Source: SCQX01 sp035720945
GTDB taxonomy: Bacteria > Pseudomonadota > Gammaproteobacteria > Burkholderiales > Burkholderiaceae_B
Length of the DNA stretch: 23,638 nucleotides
Assembly (NCBI GenBank): GCA_035720945.1
Contig: DASTNK010000063.1
Location: 1-23,638 of the forward strand
Direction: 5' to 3'
The notes below the pieces were generated by a model. That model did no database searches and was not told where the DNA came from. It saw only the letters and a list, made by a program, of their open reading frames with translations. Shown piece by piece: positions 15,527 through 22,675 of this stretch (within the stretch, counting starts at the first letter, position 1; the number at the start of each line of letters is the position of its first letter). A program made the position numbers and the translations under genes.

Positions 15527-17635
15527 TCAGCACTCTGGCTCTGTTCGTGCGTCGGGGCCCACCCTGGAACCCAGGCTCCGCATGAGGGAGTCATGCAGGT
15601 TGAACGCCGGCCGCCGATTATGCACTCGCGCGTAGGCACCGTCCGCCTGGCAGCGCCAGGCAAGCTGGTTGTCCCGCAGCGCGCTGGTCAAGGCTTCGTT
15701 GATGACGCGTTTCTTCAGCGTCTTGTCGAGCACCGGGAACCCCACCTCGACACGCCGGAAGAAATTGCGGTCCATCCAGTCCGCCGAGGCCAGATACACG
15801 TTCTCGGCGCCATCGTCATAGAAATAGAACACGCGTGCGTGTTCCAGGAATCGGCCGATGATGGACGTCACGTGGATGTTGTCGGACAGCCCGCGCACAC
15901 CCGGCCGCAGCGCGCAGGCGCCCCGGACGATCAGGTCGATCTTCACGCCCGCCTGGCCGGCCTTGTAGAGCTCCTCGACGATGATGGGTTCCAGCAGAGA
16001 GTTCATCTTCGCCATGATGCGGGCCTTCCGGCCCGCCCGCGCATGGGCCGCTTCGGCCTTGATGAGCGCGACCATGGTCTCATGCAGTGTGAACGGCGAT
16101 TGCAGCAGCAGCTTGAGTGGACGGCGCGCACCCAGGCCGGTCAGCAACGAGAACACCTTGTCCATGTCTTCGCAAATGGCGGGATTCGCGGTCAGCAGGC
16201 CGAAGTCCGTGTAGAGCTTGGCTGTGCGCGGGTGGTAATTGCCCGTGCTGAGGTGTCCATAGCGCCGTATGCGGCCCTGCTCACGCCGCAACAGCAGCGC
16301 CATCTTCGCGTGCGTCTTGTGCGCCACCACGCCGTAGCTCACATGCGCTCCAACAGCCTCGAGCTTGGCCGCCCAGTTGATGTTGGTCTGCTCGTCGAAC
16401 CGCGCCATCAGCTCCACCACGACGGTCACTTCCTTGCCGGCCCGGGCGGCCAGCAACAGCAGACGCATCAATTCGGAATCCTCACCGGTGCGATAGATGG
16501 TCTGCTTGATGGCGACGACATCCGGGTCATGCGCCGCCGCGGTAAGGAAATCTATGACAGGCTGGAACGACTGATAGGGGTGGTGCAGCAGGTGGTCGCG
16601 CTGGGCAATGGCCCGGAACAGGCCCGCCGGATCGCCGCCCAGCGTATCGAACGGTGAGGGGATGGCCGGCTCGAATGCGGGGAACGAGAGCTCTGGACGA
16701 TCGACCAGATCACACATTTGCAGCAGCCGTGCCAGGTTCACCGGCCCACTGACCCGGTAGGTATCCTGAGGTTCCAGCACGAACTCGCGCTGCAGGAAGG
16801 ATTCGAGACTGGGTGGCATGCCGTGGTCGATTTCGAGCCGCACACTGGCACCGAAATTGCGTTGCGACAACTCCCCCTGCAACGCCTGGCGCAGGTTGGT
16901 GATTTCCTCCTCGTCGACGTAGAGGTCGCTGTTGCGCGTCACCCGCCATTGATAGCAGCCCTTCACATCCAGCCCGGGAAACAGTTCGCCCACGAACGCG
17001 CTGATCAAAGTGGTCAGCAGAATATAACCGTCGGAGATGCCGGCCACCTCGGGCGGCATGCGAATCACGCGCGGCAACGCGCGCGGTGCCTGCACGATTG
17101 CGATGGACGCGCGCCGCCCGAACGCATCCTGCCCGGACAGCGACACAATGAAATTCAGGCTCTTGTTGTAGACCCGGGGAAACGGATGGGCGGGGTCCAG
17201 TCCGATGGGTGTCAACAAAGGCATGACATCGCGGTCGAACGTTTCACGCGCCCACGCCCACTGTGCCTCGGTCCAGGTCGTGGAGACCAGCAGCCCCACG
17301 CCATGGGTCAGCAATTCGGGCAGCACATCGTTCATGAGCAGGCTGTTCTGCCGATCGACCAGCCGGTGCGCCGCCAGTTGCACCTGTTCGAACGCCTGGT
17401 CCGGCGTCAGGGCATCACCGCCCAACACCCCCACCGGCCTGCGTTGCTGCTCTTTCAGGCTGGCGATGCGGATTTCAAAGAATTCGTCGAGATTGGACCC
17501 CACGATGCACAGGTAGCGCAGACGTTCCAATAGCGGTGTTGCTCGGCTCTCGGCCATCGCCAACACCCGCTCGTTGAACTTGATCAACGACAATTCGCGA
17601 TTCTGCAGCGCGGGTTCGGGCAACGGGGACACCAT
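15527..17635 (-). CDS. ppk1: Polyphosphate kinase 1
   Basis: A 702-residue enzyme that reversibly makes polyphosphate from ATP and may associate with the membrane. All four PPK1 domains are represented: N-terminal NRELSLIKFNERVL, a head domain (FPRVYNKSLNFIV), and two phospholipase-D-like catalytic domains. The autophosphorylated histidine is in HKTHAK (His442), and the second catalytic histidine is in LEHARVFYF (His599). Their spacing of 157 residues matches the known E. coli pair 435/592. Other conserved pieces are LSTGNYHP, AIKQTIYRT, SADWMDRNFFRRVE and the PF-DT segment. The start at 17635 has aggat 12 bases upstream. It is 174 bases upstream of pstS on the same strand, but pstS has its own Pho-box promoter, and no Pho box is seen before ppk1. 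Confidence 0.97.
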   Translation of the reverse strand: MVSPLPEPALQNRELSLIKFNERVLAMAESRATPLLERLRYLCIVGSNLDEFFEIRIASLKEQQRRPVGVLGGDALTPDQAFEQVQLAAHRLVDRQNSLLMNDVLPELLTHGVGLLVSTTWTEAQWAWARETFDRDVMPLLTPIGLDPAHPFPRVYNKSLNFIVSLSGQDAFGRRASIAIVQAPRALPRVIRMPPEVAGISDGYILLTTLISAFVGELFPGLDVKGCYQWRVTRNSDLYVDEEEITNLRQALQGELSQRNFGASVRLEIDHGMPPSLESFLQREFVLEPQDTYRVSGPVNLARLLQMCDLVDRPELSFPAFEPAIPSPFDTLGGDPAGLFRAIAQRDHLLHHPYQSFQPVIDFLTAAAHDPDVVAIKQTIYRTGEDSELMRLLLLAARAGKEVTVVVELMARFDEQTNINWAAKLEAVGAHVSYGVVAHKTHAKMALLLRREQGRIRRYGHLSTGNYHPRTAKLYTDFGLLTANPAICEDMDKVFSLLTGLGARRPLKLLLQSPFTLHETMVALIKAEAAHARAGRKARIMAKMNSLLEPIIVEELYKAGQAGVKIDLIVRGACALRPGVRGLSDNIHVTSIIGRFLEHARVFYFYDDGAENVYLASADWMDRNFFRRVEVGFPVLDKTLKKRVINEALTSALRDNQLAWRCQADGAYARVHNRRPAFNLHDSLMRSLGSRVGPDARTEPEC

Positions 17636-17757
17636 ACGACCAACGATCCTGGAATATGAACGGCTTATTTATTGTTCTTCAATGCTACTCTACCCAAGTT
17701 GGCGGCATTTCGTCCATGTTTTTGCGGCTATGGCGCCACAATCCAGGCTAGACAACC

Positions 17758-18021
17758 TCACTTGGCATGCAGAGCGACTCCGGGCAGCTTTTCAAAGTGC
17801 GCATCGCAGGTAAGCAGTTCCGCCCTAAGGTGGCGTGCTGTGGCGTAGACGACGGCATCGGCCGTGGCCAGCTTATTTAACGATGCAGTGCCGCAGCGAG
17901 CAACACGATCGAAGTATCCAGCGGGATGACAACGCATTTCTGGGTACAGGCGATGACGGGCTTCCAGATGAACCTCGATGGCGTCCAGGGGTTTCAGATA
18001 CGTGAGTTCAACAACATACAT
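17758..18021 (-). pseudogene. Chimeric remnant: YciI-like N-terminus joined to VapC/PIN C-terminus
   Basis: An open frame of 87 residues whose two ends look like different families. Residues 1-20 (MYVVELTYLKPLDAIEVHLE) match the start of YciI-type (YCII) proteins. Residues 50-87 (KLATADAVVYATARH, then ELLTCDAHFEKLPGV) match the C-terminal third of VapC PIN-domain toxins, with Asp55 and Asp73 as the typical acidic positions. The N-terminal PIN acidic residue and most of the PIN fold are missing, and no vapB-like gene is adjacent. The middle (21-49) fits neither family cleanly. A deletion that fused two genes is the simplest reading; a genuine small protein is possible. An aaagg site precedes the ATG, and an in-frame ATG lies further upstream at 18075. 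Confidence 0.6.
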
Positions 18022-18087
18022 GGTTTGTCTGCCTTTGGATAAAAAGCGGGCACTCCTCAGTTGGAAAACTGACAAGACGTTTGTGTG

Positions 18088-18759
18088 TCAGGCCAGCGCC
18101 GCGCGGATGTCTTCCCGCAGCACGGGAAGCATGTCGGTCTCGAACCAGGGATTGCGTTTGAGCCAGTTGTGGTTGTGCCATGACGGGTGCGGCAGGGGAA
18201 ACACGTGCGGCGCCGGGTTCGCGCGATAAAGCTCGCGCCACGCCTGCACAGTCTGGGTGACGCCCTGACGGGCGCAGGCGGCCCCCAGGTGCCAGCGTTG
18301 CGCATAGCCGCCGATCACCAGCACCAGTTTCAAGTCAGGCAGATGAGCGAACAATTTCGAGCGCCAGATCTCCGCGCACTCCCGGCGCGGCGGCAGGTCG
18401 CCGCCGTTGGCGTCGTTCCCGGGAAAACAGAATCCCATGGGCAGGATCGCGATGCGGGATTCGTCGTAGAACACGCTTTCGTCGATGGCCATCCATTGCC
18501 TCAGCCGGATACCCGACCGGTCGTCGAAAGGCCGCCCGCTTTCGTGGACCCGGATTCCGGGCGCCTGACTGGCGATGCAGATGCGCGCCGTGCGCGACAC
18601 CTGGATGATGGGCCGTGGTTCGTGGTCCAACCGCGCGCCGTAGCGGGGCTCATCCCGGCAGACACGACAGGCGCGGATGGCGCGCACCAGCGCGTCGAAC
18701 GAGTCATTCTGGCTGTGCGAAGCTGGATCGGACATGTCGTTGGCTTTCTTCGTTTGCAT
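18088..18759 (-). CDS. Uracil-DNA glycosylase superfamily protein
   Basis: About 223 residues, of the UDG superfamily (COG1573-like) that removes damaged bases from DNA. Motif 1 region: ASQAPGIRVHESGRPFDD (63-80), similar to the family 4/5 pattern GEAPGxxE-x-G-PF. Motif 2 region: PLPHPSWHN (188-196), with the conserved HPS. An N-terminal CRVC (31-34) is present, but not the full four-cysteine iron-sulfur set of family 4. An aspartate or asparagine catalytic equivalent cannot be assigned by eye; GN near CFPGNDANGG is a candidate. Starts at 18771, 18759 and 18735 are possible; I prefer 18759 because ggggaag lies 5 bases before it. It sits in a run of small - strand genes downstream of DUF2945. 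Confidence 0.75.
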   Translation of the reverse strand: MQTKKANDMSDPASHSQNDSFDALVRAIRACRVCRDEPRYGARLDHEPRPIIQVSRTARICIASQAPGIRVHESGRPFDDRSGIRLRQWMAIDESVFYDESRIAILPMGFCFPGNDANGGDLPPRRECAEIWRSKLFAHLPDLKLVLVIGGYAQRWHLGAACARQGVTQTVQAWRELYRANPAPHVFPLPHPSWHNHNWLKRNPWFETDMLPVLREDIRAALA

Positions 18760-18813
18760 TTTCTTCCCCATCCCGCTCAGCCGCTGTCAGCGATTCGCCC
18801 CGATGCGGCCGCA

Positions 18814-19023
18814 CTAAATACGCGTGAGTACACGACCTTTATGCGCCGCGATGTGGTCGGTCTTGTCGCTCTTTATTTCGTACTGGGGATCATCCTCGGA
18901 CGCGTGATGCACATGCCCCTTGTAGTCGAAGTCTTGCGTGTGGATCGCGATGATCGTACCGGAAACCCTGCCCGCCTCTGAATTCCAGCCCACGTGATCG
19001 CCAACGCGGAATCGTTCCGTCAT
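18814..19023 (-). CDS. DUF2945 domain protein
   Basis: A 69-residue protein that matches the DUF2945 family (Tudor-like small beta-barrel) over its whole length: FRVGDHVGWNSEAGRVSGTI, then DYKGHVHHASEDDPQYEIKS and DKTDHIAAHKG. The function of the family is not established. The start ATG (19023-19021) overlaps the stop of the upstream DUF488 gene as ATGA, so the two are translationally coupled. The same strand continues with the UDG-family gene. The small size, conserved composition and coupling suggest a stress or DNA/chromatin-related accessory role, but this is speculative. Confidence 0.85.
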   Translation of the reverse strand: MTERFRVGDHVGWNSEAGRVSGTIIAIHTQDFDYKGHVHHASEDDPQYEIKSDKTDHIAAHKGRVLTRI

Positions 19024-19406
19024 TTCCCGTGCGCCTTGCCGTCGAGCAACACATTTCGCAGCACCACCGCGTTGCAATGCGCTTCGTCATGCGCGCTGTA
19101 GACCAGGGTGACGGTTTGCGTCTTGGCCAACGTGCGCACGCGATCCAGTGCCTCGGGGTTCTGATCGAGTTCGGCCCCATAGCGCTGCTGAAACTCATCC
19201 CACCGCGCGGGATCATGGCCAAACCACTGGCGAAGCTCGGTGCTGGGTGCGAGGTCCTTCATCCAGTCGTCCAGCGCCGCCTTGTCTTTGCTGACCCCCC
19301 TGGGCCATAGCCGATCGATGAGAATACGCACGCCGTCATCAGGTGAAGCGGGTTCGTAAGCCCGCTTCACCCGGACATGGGAAGTGGGAACAGATGATCG
19401 TGACAT
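19020..19406 (-). CDS. DUF488 family protein (YeaO-like)
   Basis: A 128-residue cytoplasmic protein of the DUF488 family. The diagnostic segment is VRILIDRLWPRGVSKDKAAL followed by DWMKDLAPSTELRQWFGHD, and the C-terminal part has VTLVYSAHDEAHCNAVVL. I chose the ATG at 19406 because gggag lies 8 bases upstream; an in-frame ATG at 19427 adds seven residues but has no good ribosome site. Biochemical function is unknown for the family. Its stop overlaps the DUF2945 start by the ATGA arrangement. Confidence 0.88.
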   Translation of the reverse strand: MSRSSVPTSHVRVKRAYEPASPDDGVRILIDRLWPRGVSKDKAALDDWMKDLAPSTELRQWFGHDPARWDEFQQRYGAELDQNPEALDRVRTLAKTQTVTLVYSAHDEAHCNAVVLRNVLLDGKAHGK

Positions 19407-19500
19407 ATGCAAGACTCCCAAAAACACGCGCTCGTACCTTCCCCGAGACGATAGCGCATCTTCCCCGGCGAAACCGCGCTTCTTCTAAGATACCGCCATC

Positions 19501-19531
19501 CGCCCCCCTTCGCAAAGGGCTGGCTCCCACA
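19501..19531 (-). repeat. Possible REP-like element in the gap before the DUF488 gene
   Basis: On the - strand, tgtgggagccagccc runs into a small hairpin cccttt-gcg-aaggg (arms 19506-19510 and 19515-19519). The gtgggagc start followed by a GC hairpin resembles repetitive extragenic palindromes of other proteobacteria. A second tgtggg at 19549-19554 could pair with cccaca at 19526-19531. Only one copy is visible in the window. Confidence 0.3.
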
Positions 19532-19570
19532 AGGGTGCTGTCCACCACTGTGGGCCCACCACGCTTTGGC

Positions 19571-20704
19571 TCACCAGCCGTAAAAGCGCGGCCACGCCTC
19601 GACGCGGCCATCGGGGTATATGGCCTGGTATTCGGGATACTGTGCGCCGGTGGCACAAGCATGATTGGGAAGGATGCGCAATCGTGTGCCAACGGGAAAG
19701 CGCCTTGCGATGTGGGGGTCCGGTGCGCCGGTGCTCGACAGGATCCCGTGCTCTTGATTTGCGCCACTCAGGACGTAGCCTTCGAGCACCGCGCCATCTT
19801 CCGCGCACACCTGGCCGAAACCGAAATCCTGCTTCTGCTTCTGTGTGCCGCGATCGCGGCTCATGGCCATCCACCCCGCGTCAACGATGGCCCACCCCTT
19901 CTCGCCCTGGTGGCCGATGACGGTGGCCAACACGCTCAAGGCGATATCGTCCATTGCGCAGACGCCGACATTACGCATCACCAGGTCGAAGAACACATAC
20001 ACCCCGGCCCGCACCTCGGTGACCCCCTCCAGGTGTTCCGCCGACAGCGCCGTTGGCGTCGAGCCGACACTGACGACCGGGCACGGCAGGCCCGCGCCAC
20101 GCAAGCGTTGCGCGGCCCGCACCGCGCCGGCGCGCTCTTGCTCGGCCATGGCCCGCAACGCGGCGTCGGTATCACAGTCATAACTCGACCCTGCGTGAGT
20201 CATGACACCGCCCAACCGCATACCCGCCTCGTGCAAGGCCCGCCCCACGTCTAGCAACGAATCCTCTTCGGGCTTGATGCCGGAACGATGCCCGTCGGTG
20301 TCGATTTCCACCCACACCTCGAACTCTTCATCGTTCAGCTTTCCAAAGCGTCCGATCTCCCGCGCCGCCTCGACGTTGTCCGTGATGAGCTTCAGGTCGC
20401 AGCCGCGCCGACGCAGCGCCAGCGCGCGCGGGAGCTTGTCCGGCGCCATCCCGACGGCGTAGAGAATGTCGGACACACCACTCGCAAAGAACTGTTCGGC
20501 CTCCTTCAAGGTGGAAACCGTGATGCCCTGCGCGCCCGCGACGATCTGCGCCTGCACGACGGGCAGGCATTTCGTTGTCTTCACATGCGGGCGGAAACGC
20601 ACGCCGAGCGCATTCATGCGCGCCTGCATGCGCTCGATGTTGCGCCGCATTCGCTGCACATCGACGAGCGCGGCGGGTGTATTCAAGTCGTGAATGCCGG
20701 TCAT
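19571..20704 (-). CDS. PLP- and zinc-dependent D-amino acid enzyme (D-serine dehydratase / D-threonine aldolase-like, DSD1 family)
   Basis: A 377-residue alanine-racemase-type (fold III) PLP enzyme. The N-terminal PLP lysine is in FRPHVKTTKC (Lys42), preceded by the family start LNTPAALVDVQRM. The C-terminal DSD1 domain carries the metal pair in NHACAT (His348 and Cys350), which in characterised members binds zinc. Members dehydrate D-serine or D-3-hydroxyaspartate, or cleave D-threonine to glycine and acetaldehyde; the substrate cannot be told from sequence alone. Length is normal. The start at 20704 has agaga 11 bases upstream. It lies 65 bases after the 2OG oxygenase gene on the same strand; an operon is possible, but no functional link is obvious. 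Confidence 0.86.
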   Translation of the reverse strand: MTGIHDLNTPAALVDVQRMRRNIERMQARMNALGVRFRPHVKTTKCLPVVQAQIVAGAQGITVSTLKEAEQFFASGVSDILYAVGMAPDKLPRALALRRRGCDLKLITDNVEAAREIGRFGKLNDEEFEVWVEIDTDGHRSGIKPEEDSLLDVGRALHEAGMRLGGVMTHAGSSYDCDTDAALRAMAEQERAGAVRAAQRLRGAGLPCPVVSVGSTPTALSAEHLEGVTEVRAGVYVFFDLVMRNVGVCAMDDIALSVLATVIGHQGEKGWAIVDAGWMAMSRDRGTQKQKQDFGFGQVCAEDGAVLEGYVLSGANQEHGILSSTGAPDPHIARRFPVGTRLRILPNHACATGAQYPEYQAIYPDGRVEAWPRFYGW

Positions 20705-20769
20705 GAATCAGGTTCTCTGGATAGGTGGATGATGGCGGTATAGGCCGCATTCCTTTGCGCTGGCGTGCC

Positions 20770-21393
20770 TCACCCAGCTATCTCGTCCGAGCGCAGCCAA
20801 CCCGTCAGGCTCCAGCGCGTCTGCTGGCAAGGCAACACCGCGTGCGGAACCAGACCGCTGTGGAAAACCACCAGCCGCGCGCCCTGCGGCGAGATCCGCC
20901 GCATTTCAACATTGGGGGCTTCCGGCTCGTACAGGCAAAGATCACCGCCATACATGGGGTTCCATTGAAGGTTCAAATACAGCACGATAGATATCTTGCG
21001 ATGATCGGTGTCGCGATGCTGATCGATGTGCTTCCGGTACCCCGTGCCCTTGCCGTACCGCGCGAAGTGGAACTCCTGGCTGCGTAGCCCCAGGTTGGTG
21101 CGCTCGCTGAGTTCCTGGCGGAACCGCGCCATCCACGAGAAAAACGGGTGCCTGGACAGGAGCGAACCTGGAGGCACCCAGCAGACCGTGTCGCCACGGA
21201 TGTCCGGCCGCCGTGCATCGCTCACGCCGCGGCCGATGCCTTCCATGTGGAAGCAGCCGTCCTGCCACAACTGCCAGCCCAGCATCAACAAGGTGATGTG
21301 CCACGACAGTGGAATGACGGTGTCGGAAACCGCCCAGCCCCGCTTGTCCAGCGATTGAAAGATCTTGTCGTGGTCATTCATGAGGCTTGCCAT
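20770..21393 (-). CDS. 2-oxoglutarate/Fe(II)-dependent oxygenase (prolyl 4-hydroxylase-like)
   Basis: About 207 residues, cytoplasmic. The iron-binding HxD is in GYRKHIDQHRD (His122, Asp124), the distal histidine is in PHAVLP (His184), and the 2-oxoglutarate-binding arginine is in RWSLTGWLR (Arg193). The strand ISIVLYLN and the GGDLCLYEP segment between them are typical of the P4Hc/2OG-FeII_Oxy_3 fold, so the catalytic set looks complete. Substrate is unknown: a protein side chain, small molecule or nucleic acid base are all possible. Starts at 21393 and 21381 are both plausible; neither has a well-placed ribosome site. It lies 145 bases downstream of the HTH gene of the HicA-like pair. Confidence 0.85.
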   Translation of the reverse strand: MASLMNDHDKIFQSLDKRGWAVSDTVIPLSWHITLLMLGWQLWQDGCFHMEGIGRGVSDARRPDIRGDTVCWVPPGSLLSRHPFFSWMARFRQELSERTNLGLRSQEFHFARYGKGTGYRKHIDQHRDTDHRKISIVLYLNLQWNPMYGGDLCLYEPEAPNVEMRRISPQGARLVVFHSGLVPHAVLPCQQTRWSLTGWLRSDEIAG

Positions 21394-21538
21394 TCCCGGG
21401 GTGAAACTGTCATGTGCGAATCATCTGCGCGCCAAAATTTTAACCCCAGCTCTTTTCAAAGCGGTGGTGCCGATATGCAGCAGGTTTTTGTGCTCGACAT
21501 CACACAAGACGCCATACGATCGGACAGACCCAAGCCTC

Positions 21539-22063
21539 TCACCCAACCAAAGCATCGATCTCGGCGGAAGGCTTGTTCCACAACCGCCGGCCCTCTTTCG
21601 CCACGTTGACCCGTAGCGTCGTCTCAGCCACATCCATAAGGGCGCCGTCCAGCGTATAGCCACCCTGCGCCTGTAACCAACCCAACACGTCCACCAGATG
21701 CCAGATGGACGCGCTGCCCTCATGCACCGGGGCGGGAAAGGTGTCAGGATGAGTCAGCATCAACTTGCGCATGTTCTGCCGCGACATGCCCGTGGCCTCT
21801 GCCACATCAGTGAGGCCAACCAAGTCTGGCGCCGCCTCGATGAGACTGGCTGACGGCACAGCGCGCCGCACGTCGGCCAGCGCGCTGTGCACAGCGTCCT
21901 CGGCGCAGGCCGCCTCGCGGGTGAATGCCAATGCCAACCGCCCCGGCTGCCCGATGCCGACCAAGGCATCGTCGCAGCCAGCTTCGCCCAGGCTCTCGAC
22001 CAAGGCATCCAAGTCGTAGACGCTGCTGGAAAGCAAGTATTTCAGAGTGAAGGTATATTCCAT
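21539..22063 (-). CDS. HTH protein, putative antitoxin/regulator partner of HicA-like gene
   Basis: A 174-residue protein with a small alpha/beta N-terminal domain (1-78), then an excisionase/AlpA-like helix-turn-helix at 83-102 (GLTDVAEATGMSRQNMRKLM) and the following wing-like segment FPAPVHEGSASIWHLVDVLG. The C-terminal 35 residues are charged and probably helical. The start at 22063 has agagga 8 bases upstream, inside the end of the preceding gene, and the gap between the two genes is 4 bases. The combination resembles a HicB-like antitoxin in layout (a sensing or binding domain plus a DNA-binding domain), but the sequence is not a standard HicB. Function is inferred from pairing; autoregulation through the upstream dyad at 22376-22391 is a reasonable guess. 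Confidence 0.72.
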   Translation of the reverse strand: MEYTFTLKYLLSSSVYDLDALVESLGEAGCDDALVGIGQPGRLALAFTREAACAEDAVHSALADVRRAVPSASLIEAAPDLVGLTDVAEATGMSRQNMRKLMLTHPDTFPAPVHEGSASIWHLVDVLGWLQAQGGYTLDGALMDVAETTLRVNVAKEGRRLWNKPSAEIDALVG

Positions 22064-22067
22064 CGTG

Positions 22068-22343
22068 CTATTCCTCTGCGCCGCCTTCGGTTTCACGCAA
22101 CTTGCGATGCCTGATGCAGTTGTCCACGACACGTCGCAAGGCGCGGGCATGGTTGCCCGGATTTTTGGGCGTACTCCATACGCTGACAATGCAGAACTCG
22201 CCGCAACGACACGCTTCATCGTCATAGGGGCAATAGACCCGCCCCCAGGCATGGCTGTCGCCCACTTCGACACGCCAACCCTGCCTTTCGATGTACCGAA
22301 GCGCTTCCTCAATCTCTTTCTTCGGATGGAGGGGACGACTCAT
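22068..22343 (-). CDS. Small HicA-like protein with cysteine cluster, putative toxin
   Basis: A 91-residue protein. Residues 8-35 (KKEIEEALRYIERQGWRVEV, then GDSHAWGRV) follow the HicA layout: a helix, a GW turn, then a conserved histidine. HicA has G-SHH there; this protein has SHAW (30-33). Residues 56-72 (WSTPKNPGNHARALRRV) resemble the HicA C-terminal part, where a P-x-H segment leads into the last helix. Between them sits an insertion with Cys38, Cys45, Cys47 and Cys51 (CPYDDEACRCGEFC), a possible metal site not present in ordinary HicA. The start at 22343 has ggag 7 bases upstream; an alternative ATG at 22373 adds ten residues. I infer an mRNA-interferase-like toxin from fold resemblance and pairing; activity is not shown. 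Confidence 0.7.
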   Translation of the reverse strand: MSRPLHPKKEIEEALRYIERQGWRVEVGDSHAWGRVYCPYDDEACRCGEFCIVSVWSTPKNPGNHARALRRVVDNCIRHRKLRETEGGAEE

Positions 22344-22373
22344 CGATGAGCTCCAGTATGGGAGTGACGACAT

Positions 22374-22675
22374 TAGTTGTCAACTGACAACCTGTGTGTT
22401 TCAGCCTGTCGACGCAAAAGTATGCCGCACCCTGGAAGGGGTCGAAGATCGTTGTGGTTGATTGATCAGATGGGGATTACCCACAACAAGCAGAGCCATC
22501 GACTCGACGCGCACAACCGCAGAAATCCTCCGAAACAACAATATCTTGCACGGCATGCGCACCGTTCACTCACGCAGGAGTAGAGTCGAAATTGCCATTC
22601 GCCACCACGCGAACCACGGCTGCTCCACGCGATGCCGGAGCTCATACTGAACATCCACCGACTTCAGCGAAACCT
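22374..22675. other. Divergent intergenic region between HicA-like pair and DUF1800 gene
   Basis: This 302-base gap separates divergent genes. It contains the dyad at 22376-22391 next to the HicA-like start. The remainder (22400-22675) has lower GC than the flanks; I see no recognisable gene, tRNA or repeat in it. It must contain the promoter for the DUF1800 gene, which has a weak ribosome site. Confidence 0.5.
22376..22391. promoter_or_regulatory. Inverted repeat, candidate operator of the HicA-like/HTH pair
   Basis: gttgtc (22376-22381) and gacaac (22386-22391) form a dyad with a four-base centre, about 35 bases upstream of the preferred HicA-like start. On the - strand the dyad includes a consensus ttgaca, with catact 17 bases further on. 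The position fits binding by the HTH partner for autorepression; this is unproven. Confidence 0.45.

Noticed and set aside
15509..16657. Long + strand open frame over ppk1
   Set aside because: ppk1 has all catalytic residues; the antisense frame has biased composition and no family match.
21394..21538. A further small gene between the HTH gene and the 2OG oxygenase gene
   Set aside because: Short frames here have no ribosome site or recognisable similarity; I see no clear terminator either.
22351..22385. ttgaca-17-catact as the promoter of the HicA-like gene
   Set aside because: The transcript would start within or after the ribosome site of the preferred start, so I list only the dyad; it could work only if translation is leaderless.
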